This document shows positions 41,025-48,397 of a DNA stretch of 64,000 nucleotides, one piece after another. Below the pieces are notes generated by a model. It was not told where the DNA came from. It did no database searches and worked only from the letters and a program-made list of their open reading frames with translations. The first letter of the stretch is position 1. The number at the start of each line of letters is the position of its first letter. Position numbers and translations under genes: made by a program. This DNA is from Opitutus sp. GAS368 (lineage in GTDB: Bacteria; Verrucomicrobiota; Verrucomicrobiia; Opitutales; UBA953): positions 16,210-80,209 of the forward strand of contig CAMBGQ010000003.1 in the NCBI GenBank assembly GCA_945866215.1, written 5' to 3'.

Positions 41025-41069
41025 GGTGCGGAGCATGGGGTGACTGGCGCGCTTGGCAAATCCGCAAAA

Positions 41070-41093
41070 TAAAAAAGCCGCCAGGTGGCGGCT
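41070..41093 (-). terminator. Terminator after the exbD operon
   Basis: On the minus strand a 7-bp stem AGCCGCC/GGCGGCT with a 4-nt loop (41076-41093) runs into a TTTTTT tract (complement of 41071-41076). It separates exbD from the small lipoprotein gene. Confidence 0.85.
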
Positions 41094-41114
41094 GAGGGGC
41101 GGCGCTGGGGAGGC

Positions 41115-41558
41115 TTATTCCGTGTCGGACACGGCGAACGTGACGTTCGTGATGTTCGCCTTGGCCAGGCAATCGAGGACGTTGATCACGCGCTCATAGC
41201 GGGCGGTTTCCTCGGCTTGGACCGTGATGAGCAGCTTGGTCTTGGACTGTTCGGCGGCTTGGCCCATCTGCTTCATCTGATTGTAAAGGTTCTCGAGGAG
41301 CTTGTCGTTGGCCGCGCCCACCGGATCTTCGTTGAGCGTGATCTCGCCGGTCTCGCTGACGCCGATCGTCACTTCGTCGGGCAGTTCGGTCTCCTTGGCG
41401 GTCTCGGCGTTACCGGGCAGGGTGGTCTTGAGCTCGTGCTCGACCTTCACCGCCCCGGCCATGACCATGAAGAAGAGCATGATCACGAAGACCACGTCGA
41501 TCATCGGGGCGATTTGGAAGCCAGGGTTGGCGTCGGCCTGTTGTTCGATTCTTTTCAT
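41115..41558 (-). CDS. exbD: ExbD/TolR-family proton-channel subunit (ExbD-1)
   Basis: 147 aa. One N-terminal membrane helix carries the proton-path Asp21 in QIAPMIDVVFVIMLFF, the ExbD signature. The periplasmic remainder is the TolR-like domain (QAEETARYERVINVLD). Uses the proton gradient with ExbB to drive periplasmic work. It follows ExbD-2 by 3 nt; the SD AAGGAGG lies 8 nt before the ATG and spans the end of ExbD-2, so coupling is likely. Last gene of the operon. Confidence 0.93.
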   Translation of the reverse strand: MKRIEQQADANPGFQIAPMIDVVFVIMLFFMVMAGAVKVEHELKTTLPGNAETAKETELPDEVTIGVSETGEITLNEDPVGAANDKLLENLYNQMKQMGQAAEQSKTKLLITVQAEETARYERVINVLDCLAKANITNVTFAVSDTE

Positions 41559-41561
41559 GGC

Positions 41562-42002
41562 TCACTCCTCCTTGTTGAGGCCCGAGAAGGCGATGTTGTC
41601 GATGCCGGCTTCGGCTCCCCATTCGAGGGCCTTCGAGATATATTTGGCGTGGCACTCCCGGTCGGCGCGGATGAGCAGACGATACTTTTCGTTCGTGCCC
41701 TTGCGGTCGGCGAGTTCCTTCGCGATGCCATCCTTGTCGTTCGCGTCCAGCTCGCGGTCATCGAGCTTGTAGCGGGCTTGTCCCGTGGTCTTGTCCCACG
41801 AGATATTGACGAGACCGGCGGCCGCCTTGTCGTCGCGCTTGATGCCGTTGGTGGCGACGGGCAGGGAGATATTCTTGTCGACCTTGAGCACCTGGGCCGA
41901 GGTGATGGACATGAAGAAGATGAGCAGCACCAGAAGCACGTCGATCATCGGCGCGACCTGGAATTCTGGTTCACCTTCTCCGCCTCCGCCTCCGCCTGCC
42001 AT
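41562..42002 (-). CDS. exbD: ExbD/TolR-family proton-channel subunit (ExbD-2)
   Basis: 146 aa. The N-terminus is Gly-rich (MAGGGGGGEGEP) before the membrane helix QVAPMIDVLLVLLIFF, with Asp21 as proton residue. The periplasmic part is longer and more charged than ExbD-1 (LDDRELDANDKDG). The two ExbD proteins are different paralogues, as in many non-TonB ExbBD operons that use one heteromeric or alternative ExbD pair. It lies 36 nt after exbB. Confidence 0.92.
   Translation of the reverse strand: MAGGGGGGEGEPEFQVAPMIDVLLVLLIFFMSITSAQVLKVDKNISLPVATNGIKRDDKAAAGLVNISWDKTTGQARYKLDDRELDANDKDGIAKELADRKGTNEKYRLLIRADRECHAKYISKALEWGAEAGIDNIAFSGLNKEE
41565..41573 (-). promoter_or_regulatory. Shine-Dalgarno site of ExbD-1
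   Basis: The minus strand reads AAGGAGGAG ending 6 nt before the ATG at 41558. The SD overlaps the ExbD-2 coding end, one of few strong SD sites in the window. Confidence 0.6.
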
Positions 42003-42038
42003 GTCCGTGTAGTTGGGTTAAGGGTGGGGTGCTCAGCC

Positions 42039-42827
42039 TTAGGCCTTGGAGGAAGTGCTCCAGTTGGGCTTCGAGGCGTAGATCTCTTCGTCACCGACCT
42101 GGCGGTCCTTGATTTCCTCGTAGGGGAAGGCACGGAAGAGGCCGGTCACGATTTCGGTGATGTCGTGGATGCCCTTGTTGATGCGGTTCGCCAGAAGGTA
42201 GTAGGACATAAACGCGGGAATCGCGATGAACAGGCCGGAGGCGGTAGCCACGAGCACTTCGCCGATGGCGCCGGAGAGCTTGGAAGGGTCGCCCACGCCG
42301 GAGGTGCCGAGGGTCTCGAACGCGCTCATCATGCCGGTTACCGTGCCGACTAGGCCGATCATCGGGGTGCAGACGCCGATCACGGACAGGTAGGAGGAGC
42401 GGCCCTTGAGTTCGGCTTGGATGCGGGTGATTTCAGAGATGATCGCTTCTTCCGTCATGGTCTTACCATCCGGGGTGAAGGCCACACCGGCCCGGACGAC
42501 GTCGGCGACAGGCGAGCCAGCGGTCTTGGCGAAGGCGTAGGCTCCCACATAGTCACCCTTCTTGAAGAGCTCCCGGAGTTGGGTGACATGTTCGGCAGGG
42601 TAGAGCTTGCCGGCGCCCGTCCGGATGTAGCCGTCCACGATGAACCAGATCATCGCGACGGAGCAGAGGGTGATGGGGTACATGACCCAGCCGCCCTCGA
42701 TGAAGAGGTCCGCGAGGGTCTTCTTGTGGACGCCCGCCGCCGCGGCGGCTTCCTGGGCCGAGGCAGCAAGGGTCATCAGGCCGAGGAGGAGGGCACTGAA
42801 GGAGGTGGATTTGAGATGCATCTTCAT
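42039..42827 (-). CDS. exbB: ExbB/TolQ/MotA-family proton channel with signal-peptide-like N-terminus
   Basis: 262 aa from ATG 42827 (MKMHLKSTSF); ATG 42821 is an alternative. An N-terminal hydrophobic segment ending ASAQEA resembles a cleaved signal peptide, then a short periplasmic stretch. Three membrane helices follow: about 45-65, 145-170 (PMIGLVGTVTGMM) and 190-215 (ATASGLFIAIPAF), the last two carrying the pore-lining polar residues of the family. The open frame upstream of the start is a shadow. It shares an operon with two exbD genes and two TPR-type proteins. Confidence 0.9.
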   Translation of the reverse strand: MKMHLKSTSFSALLLGLMTLAASAQEAAAAAGVHKKTLADLFIEGGWVMYPITLCSVAMIWFIVDGYIRTGAGKLYPAEHVTQLRELFKKGDYVGAYAFAKTAGSPVADVVRAGVAFTPDGKTMTEEAIISEITRIQAELKGRSSYLSVIGVCTPMIGLVGTVTGMMSAFETLGTSGVGDPSKLSGAIGEVLVATASGLFIAIPAFMSYYLLANRINKGIHDITEIVTGLFRAFPYEEIKDRQVGDEEIYASKPNWSTSSKA

Positions 42828-42879
42828 GACGATAGGGGGGTGGTGGTTTGTAGGTGAGGATTTGGAAAGGGGCAAGGAC

Positions 42880-43896
42880 TCACTTGTTGCCTTCGACCTT
42901 CTCTTCGTCGGCGAGCTTGGGCTTGGCCATGATGACGCCTTCGGGCAGGGGGCCGCCCCCAGCAATCTTCTTCTGGTCGGCCTCGGCCTTGGCGCGTTCT
43001 TCCATGGGCAACATCTTTTTGGCCTCTTCGGCCTCCTTGGAGACCGGGAAAGAGACGATGATGTCGTAGAGGTAACGATTGGATACCGTCTCGAGTTTCT
43101 GGTCGCGGAGGGCTGGGCTGTCCATGCCACGGAAGGACCGGGCGGCGCCGAGTAAAGCCTTGGGGATGAGCTCGGTCTCGGAGCCGAAGAAGACCGGTAC
43201 ACGGAGGTAGGCGGTCATGGCGGCCTCGTATTTCTTAGTGGCAAGGAGCGAGTTGCCTTTGACGATATGGAGGCGGGCTTGGAGTTCGGCGGTATCGACC
43301 TTGGCGAGGAGGCTGTTGGCCTCCTTCACGACTTCGTCATGGTCGCCTTTGCGGGCGCGCAGCATCAGGCGGGTGAGCTGGATTTGCGTGGCGACCTCAG
43401 GGAGCTTGGCGGCTTCCTCCTTCTCGAAGGCATTGAGGTAGTTCACGGTCGCGGCGTCGTTCTCGAGGCGATCGAGAGCGTCCAGCTTGACGAGCGAAGC
43501 CTTGATCCACCAAGAGCCGGGGACGTTCTTGAGGGGCTCGAAGAATTTCAGCACGGCCTCAACGTTGTCGAGGGCCTTGGCGGGTTCGCCTCGGCTGACG
43601 TTGGCTTGGGCCTCCGCAAGGCGCGAGGGTACGGGCCAGACCACTTCGGTGACCTCGGAGAGCTTGCGGGTGAGGGTCACTTCGATCCCTCCGGAATTAC
43701 TCACGCGGTCGACGGTTCCCTTGATCGCGTTGATGACACCCTTCTTGGAGTCGATGACGGGCTTCGGCGGTACGGAGCTATCCAACTTGAACGGGTCGTT
43801 GACTTCCCAGCGTTCGCCTTTGAAGACGAAGGTCTGGGCCGAAGCCGCGGCAGCGGCGAGGAGCGCGAAGGCGGGGAGGAGTCGGAGGGAGCGCAT
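42880..43896 (-). CDS. Periplasmic TPR-like protein of the exbBD operon
   Basis: 338 aa. A signal peptide (residues 1-20, ASA-QT) sends it to the periplasm. A short beta-rich head (residues 21-80, VINAIKGTVDRV) is followed by helical TPR-like repeats (GEPAKALDNVEAVLKFFEP, YEAAMTAYLRVPVFF) and a Lys/Glu-rich tail. Lies 5 nt after the large TPR gene and 52 nt before exbB. Likely a scaffold for the ExbBD complex; this role is inferred from context only. Confidence 0.78.
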   Translation of the reverse strand: MRSLRLLPAFALLAAAAASAQTFVFKGERWEVNDPFKLDSSVPPKPVIDSKKGVINAIKGTVDRVSNSGGIEVTLTRKLSEVTEVVWPVPSRLAEAQANVSRGEPAKALDNVEAVLKFFEPLKNVPGSWWIKASLVKLDALDRLENDAATVNYLNAFEKEEAAKLPEVATQIQLTRLMLRARKGDHDEVVKEANSLLAKVDTAELQARLHIVKGNSLLATKKYEAAMTAYLRVPVFFGSETELIPKALLGAARSFRGMDSPALRDQKLETVSNRYLYDIIVSFPVSKEAEEAKKMLPMEERAKAEADQKKIAGGGPLPEGVIMAKPKLADEEKVEGNK

Positions 43897-43901
43897 GAGG
43901 T

Positions 43902-46900
43902 TCAGAGTCCGAGGAGGTAGGCCTTGGCTTCGACCCCTTCGCGGGTGTCTTTGATGCGGTCTTTCTCGAGCATCTCTTGGAGGATGAGCTTGGCGGCGTC
44001 CTTCTGGTTGAGTTTGGTCGAGAACAGCTTGGCGGCCCCGAAATAGGATTTGGCGGCCCAGACCTCATACTTCTTCCAAGTCAGGTAGCAGCGGCGGTAG
44101 TAGGCGATGGCTTCGCTGTAGCCTTTCTCATCGGTCGCCTGGCGTTCGGCGACTTGGCCGAGCCAGTAGAGGGAGGCGGCGGTCTTCTCGCCGCGCCATT
44201 CCTTGGTCCCGGCGATCATCGTGAACGCATCATGGGCTTCCTTATATTGGGAGCGCTCGGCCAAGGCACAGGCTTGGATGAAGCGAATGTCGAGCTCCTT
44301 GGCCATCAGGATATTATTGTCGACGGCCTCGTTGCAGAGCGAGAGGGCTTCGGCGTACTTCTTGTCGGCGAAGGCGATTTCGGCCAGGCCGGCGAAGCCG
44401 TAGTCGGCGTATTCTGACGAGCGGGAGTGCTCGAGAATATAGCGGAAATAGTCGGCGGCTTTCTGTCGGTCGCCCTTGGCGAGAAGGCTGTCGCCGACGA
44501 TGGCAAGGATGGTGGGATTGAGCTCCTCGGCTTTGTAGTTGGCAGCGATTTTGGCGAAGTTGGCGGTCGTCTTCTCGGGTTCGCGGGTGAACACGGCGAG
44601 CTGGCCGAGGGCGAAGAAGCCGCGGGCTTGGGCCACGAGCGAATTGCGGTTCGCCTCAAGGCGGAGCAGTTTGACGAGCTCCTTCTCCGCGTCGGCGCTG
44701 GTGTAGGCGCCCGGTTCAGGCGCGACACCAGGCTTCACGCGCTTGACCTTGCGGGCGAGCTTCTCGGCGAGGAAGACGATGAGCTTCTCGGTACCCTCCT
44801 GCTTGCGATCGTTGATGGATTCCGCGACGGCGTCGGAAAGAATCTTGAGCGCGCGGGTCTTCTGGTCGGCGATGGAGGTCTGCCGCTTGGCTTCGACCTT
44901 GGCGAGTTCGGCCTCGAGTTCGGCGGAGAGCTTCCGGACGGACGCCTTGGCGACGTCGATCTCGGCTTGAGTGATGCCTGGCTTGCGCTCGAGTTGGTCG
45001 ACGGCCTTGCGGCCGGCGGCGAGCTGGTCGCTGAATTTCTTGCGCACCGTCTCGGCCTCGCCGACGAATTCGGGCATATCGCCCATCCGCTCGGTGGAGC
45101 GGATGACTTCGTAGAGGTAGGTCATCGCCTTGGGGTCGTTATGGTCCCAGTCGAAGATTTCCTTGAACAGGTCGCGCATGCGCTTGTGTTCGCCGCGGCC
45201 GGGCAGGAGCTTGCGCAGCTCGCCGAGGACGAATTCCAGGGCCTGGGGATTGGTGCGGGCGCTCTTGGCGGCGGCCTCATAGGCGTCGATTGCCTTGCTG
45301 GTGACGGCCTCCTTCTCCTGCTCGATCTTCGTCTTGATTTCGACGAACTTGGCCTTGTCTCCCGTCCGGGCGTTGAGGCGGACGTCGATATCGGCGGCCT
45401 TGACCTTCTTATCGAGCTCGTCGGCAACGGCGATGTAGGCGTCGCCGATGAGGGTGTGGACCTCGGGCACCTGCGCGATGACCTCATCGAGGTTGTTTTT
45501 CGCGTTATCCTTCAGCCAGTCTTCACAAAGTTTGAGGGTGCCGGGGATGTCGCGCGGAGTGGTGCCGAATTTGACGATGGCCTGACGGTAACGGACGTCG
45601 GCGATGAACTGCCCCTTCGGAAACTCCTGCTCATACTTGTCGAAGTCGGTCTTGGTCTCCTTGTACTTGCCTTGGAAGAACGAGCACAGCGCGCTCATGT
45701 AGAGCACCTGCTGGCGGACGGGGGTGCGTTCGTATTTGGCGAGGAAGGCCTCGAAGGCCTTCTGGGCGGGCGCCCAGTCGACCTGGGAGAAGAGGCAGGC
45801 GGCGATGCGGAACTCGATCTCCTCGGCAATTTCGGGAGCGAGGTTCTTCACGTTGGCTTGGACCCACTTGTAATGGGCGATGGCCTCGGGGTATTCCTCG
45901 CGCTCCTGGGAGATATCGCCGAGGATTAGGGCGATGGAGGAAACCTGATCGTCCTGGGGAAACTTGGCGATGAACTCCTTGCACTTCGCCTGGGCGTCGT
46001 TGTTCCGGCCGATGCGACGTAGGGCGAGGATGTGATAGTAGTAAGCCCCCGAGATGCGGCTGAAGCCTGGGCTATTTTCAAAGATGTCGAGGAAGGCGAC
46101 GTGGGCTTCCCAGTTGCGCTTCAGTTCGAGCAGGCAGAGCCCGATGCGATAGGAGATGAATGCGTCATAGTCCTTGTTCGCGTTGAACTCATCCTGGATT
46201 TTCTTGAATTGAGTAATCTCCTGCGTGACCTTCTCGATGTTGGCCGCCTGTTCGGGGTTCGGCTTGGGGAAGTTCTTCGTGAGGGTGGCGAACTCGGCCT
46301 GTTTCGCCTCGATGGCCCGCCCGAAGGAGCTGCTGAGGTTGGCGCGCCGTAGGGTGCCTTGGTAGTTGGCGAGGGCCTGGCGGTAGAAGTCGCCGCGGAA
46401 AGCCTCGTCGGCGGCCGATTCGGCGGCGGAGAAGCGGGCGTCCCCGATTTCGAGGCGCTGGAAGTTGGAACGGACGACTTCAACGGGCGAGCCGCTGCTC
46501 CGCGCGTCGACCTCGTTCTTCAGCTGGGTCGCCTCTTTGGTCAGGCCGAGCTTGGTATACATCTCGACAAGCTTGTAGGCGGCGTCGCGTTTTTCCGGGG
46601 TATTAATGCCGTCGGCGGTGGCTTGCTTGAGGAGGGTGATGGCTTGCGCGTAAGCGGCCCGTTTGACGTCGTCGGTGCCGCTCTTGGCTCGGTCGACGAT
46701 GACTTGGGCGGAAAGGGCGAAAGCGTTGACGCGTTCTTCCGGGCGGGCGAGCGCGCTGGAGCGGATTTTTTCGAGGCGCGCCAAGGCCAGCTCCCAGCGG
46801 CTTTGCTTGGAAAGGGCTTCGATCAGCAGCAAGTCGGCGACTCCCCGGCGATTATCGGTATCGGAGAGGAAATCTTCCGTGCCTTTGGGGTATTTCTCCA

Positions 46901-47240
46901 AGAAGGCGGTCAGCTCGCTCTCCGCCCGGGGCCAATCCTTAATGAAGAAGTGGCAGAGGGATTTCTGGTAGGAGAGGACGGCCTTCAGCTTCAGCTCGAC
47001 GTCGACGGCCTTGGCATCGAGTTCCTCAAACTGTTCGAGGGCTTCCCGGTATTTCTTCTCTTCGAAGCTCTTGACCGCGGCTTTGTACAAGATGGACATG
47101 GGGTCTTCCGCCTGCTTCTTGGCTCCAGGGAGCGGCGGTGTTTGCGCCAGCAATACGCCGGTGAGCGGGGTCACGGCGATGAGGACGGCGAGCAGGGCGG
47201 CCTTGGCTGCTTGATAGGTTCGGGACTCTGGGGTAAGCAT
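43902..47240 (-). CDS. Large periplasmic TPR protein of the exbBD operon
   Basis: 1112 aa. The N-terminal hydrophobic segment (residues 12-32) is a signal peptide or anchor. Almost the whole remainder is tetratricopeptide repeats, seen for example at YREALEQFEELDAKA, WEAHVAFLDIFENSPG, YPEAIAHYKWVQAN and YKEAHDAFTMIAG, with coiled-coil stretches near residues 700-800. First gene of the five-gene operon TPR-TPR-exbB-exbD-exbD. Large TPR scaffolds next to ExbBD are known in Planctomycetes and Bacteroidetes; the substrate is unknown. Confidence 0.82.
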   Translation of the reverse strand: MLTPESRTYQAAKAALLAVLIAVTPLTGVLLAQTPPLPGAKKQAEDPMSILYKAAVKSFEEKKYREALEQFEELDAKAVDVELKLKAVLSYQKSLCHFFIKDWPRAESELTAFLEKYPKGTEDFLSDTDNRRGVADLLLIEALSKQSRWELALARLEKIRSSALARPEERVNAFALSAQVIVDRAKSGTDDVKRAAYAQAITLLKQATADGINTPEKRDAAYKLVEMYTKLGLTKEATQLKNEVDARSSGSPVEVVRSNFQRLEIGDARFSAAESAADEAFRGDFYRQALANYQGTLRRANLSSSFGRAIEAKQAEFATLTKNFPKPNPEQAANIEKVTQEITQFKKIQDEFNANKDYDAFISYRIGLCLLELKRNWEAHVAFLDIFENSPGFSRISGAYYYHILALRRIGRNNDAQAKCKEFIAKFPQDDQVSSIALILGDISQEREEYPEAIAHYKWVQANVKNLAPEIAEEIEFRIAACLFSQVDWAPAQKAFEAFLAKYERTPVRQQVLYMSALCSFFQGKYKETKTDFDKYEQEFPKGQFIADVRYRQAIVKFGTTPRDIPGTLKLCEDWLKDNAKNNLDEVIAQVPEVHTLIGDAYIAVADELDKKVKAADIDVRLNARTGDKAKFVEIKTKIEQEKEAVTSKAIDAYEAAAKSARTNPQALEFVLGELRKLLPGRGEHKRMRDLFKEIFDWDHNDPKAMTYLYEVIRSTERMGDMPEFVGEAETVRKKFSDQLAAGRKAVDQLERKPGITQAEIDVAKASVRKLSAELEAELAKVEAKRQTSIADQKTRALKILSDAVAESINDRKQEGTEKLIVFLAEKLARKVKRVKPGVAPEPGAYTSADAEKELVKLLRLEANRNSLVAQARGFFALGQLAVFTREPEKTTANFAKIAANYKAEELNPTILAIVGDSLLAKGDRQKAADYFRYILEHSRSSEYADYGFAGLAEIAFADKKYAEALSLCNEAVDNNILMAKELDIRFIQACALAERSQYKEAHDAFTMIAGTKEWRGEKTAASLYWLGQVAERQATDEKGYSEAIAYYRRCYLTWKKYEVWAAKSYFGAAKLFSTKLNQKDAAKLILQEMLEKDRIKDTREGVEAKAYLLGL

Positions 47241-47279
47241 CGGTTGGGAGGAGTGTTAAGCTCCTTATCGGGGTAGGTC

Positions 47280-47309
47280 TAAATAGCCCATTCGACCGAT
47301 GGTTGCCAA
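47280..47309 (-). promoter_or_regulatory. Possible promoter of the TPR-exbBD operon
   Basis: The minus strand reads TTGGCA (47309-47304) and TATTTA (47285-47280) with an 18-nt spacer, about 40 nt before the large TPR gene start. Weak match; the rest of 47241-47374 shows no other signal. Confidence 0.25.
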
Positions 47310-47374
47310 GCAATAAGCCCCATGAAAACCCCCAAGTGCGGGGAGGAACTTCCGGGCCCGCCGCTGTGAATAAC

Positions 47375-48313
47375 TCAAGCGCCAGGCTTGATGCCGGTCG
47401 CTAAAATGGTTTCGAAGCAGGGCTCTTTGGGTTCTTTGGCGACCACCCGGACTTCCGACTGGGCAAAACCCGCCTCCTCGATCCAGTCATGCAGGTCGTT
47501 TTCTTTGAAGCCAAGCCAGCGGTCAGCATAAAGCTCCCGGGCTTTTTCGAAGCGATGGGCCCGTAGGTCTAAGATGAGCAGGCGCCCGCCTGGTTTGAGG
47601 ATGCGGAAGGCTTCCGCCAAGGCCACGCGGGGATTTTCAGCATGGTGCAAGGCTTGGCTGAGCAGGGCGAGGTCGATGCTGCGGTCGGGCAGGGGTACTT
47701 TCTCAATGTCGCCCAAGACGTAGGTCAGGTTACGGATGTGCTCCTTTTTGGCCAAGGCCCGGCCGACTTGGACCATCTGGGATGAACTGTCGACGCAGTG
47801 GACGCTCTCGGCTTGGCGAGCGAGGAGGCGAGACAGGGTGCCGTCGCCGGCACCGAGGTCGGCGATGCGCACGCGGGGAGTGAGCAGGAAGAGCATCTGT
47901 CCGATCGCCTCCCAGGATCGCCCCGGGCAGTAGTGGCGGCCCAGGCGTTCGGCCACGAGGTTGAAATGTTGTTCCGCCTTCTGCCGCCGTTTCTCGACGA
48001 TGCGCTGCAGGGCACGCTGGTCGGCGGCGGATTTCGATTCGTGTGCGCTGGCCGTCAAGGCGGCGTCCACGATGCCGACAATGTTCGGTGGCAGGTCGCG
48101 GGAGAACGAATAGAAAGATTTCTTGCCGTCGCGCCGGTCGTTGACGAGCTCCGCCTTCCGCAGCAACGCCAAGTGAGTCGAGATGCGCGACTGGGGCAGG
48201 CCGAGGATTTCCTGAAGTTCGCTGACCGCCAATTCGCCGCGGTGCAGCAGATGGAGGATGCGGGACCGGGTCGGGTCAGCCAGCAGGCGCAGGGTATCCC
48301 AAGGGTCGGACAT
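47375..48313 (-). CDS. ArsR-type regulator fused to a SAM-dependent methyltransferase
   Basis: 312 aa from ATG 48313 (MSDPWDTLRL); ATG 48343 is an alternative. Residues about 1-80 are an ArsR winged helix (LLADPTRSRILHLL, LGLPQSRISTHLALLRKAELV), without the metal-binding CxC of ArsR. Residues about 130-312 are a class I methyltransferase with motif I ADLGAGDGTLSRLLA and motif post-I/II HCVDSSSQM and LGDIEKVPLPD. The fused family is widespread in bacteria and is often tied to methionine/SAM metabolism; none of those genes is adjacent here. A weak CCCC/GGGG hairpin lies just downstream. Confidence 0.88.
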   Translation of the reverse strand: MSDPWDTLRLLADPTRSRILHLLHRGELAVSELQEILGLPQSRISTHLALLRKAELVNDRRDGKKSFYSFSRDLPPNIVGIVDAALTASAHESKSAADQRALQRIVEKRRQKAEQHFNLVAERLGRHYCPGRSWEAIGQMLFLLTPRVRIADLGAGDGTLSRLLARQAESVHCVDSSSQMVQVGRALAKKEHIRNLTYVLGDIEKVPLPDRSIDLALLSQALHHAENPRVALAEAFRILKPGGRLLILDLRAHRFEKARELYADRWLGFKENDLHDWIEEAGFAQSEVRVVAKEPKEPCFETILATGIKPGA

Positions 48314-48346
48314 GGAGGCAGGTTGGGGCGCGGCGGTGCCCATGTC

Positions 48347-48375
48347 AAAAGAGGAAGCCCCGTTGCCGGGGCTTC
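48347..48375 (-). terminator. Terminator after greA
   Basis: On the minus strand the stem GAAGCCCC/GGGGCTTC (48354-48361 with 48368-48375) is followed by CTCTTTTG. It ends the greA transcript before the ArsR gene. Confidence 0.75.
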
Positions 48376-48397
48376 TTCCGCGACCGGCCGAGGCCGT

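Noticed and set aside
47320..47345. CCCC/GGGG hairpin downstream of the ArsR-methyltransferase gene
   Set aside because: Only 4-5 bp; the following TTTT is suggestive but too weak to call.
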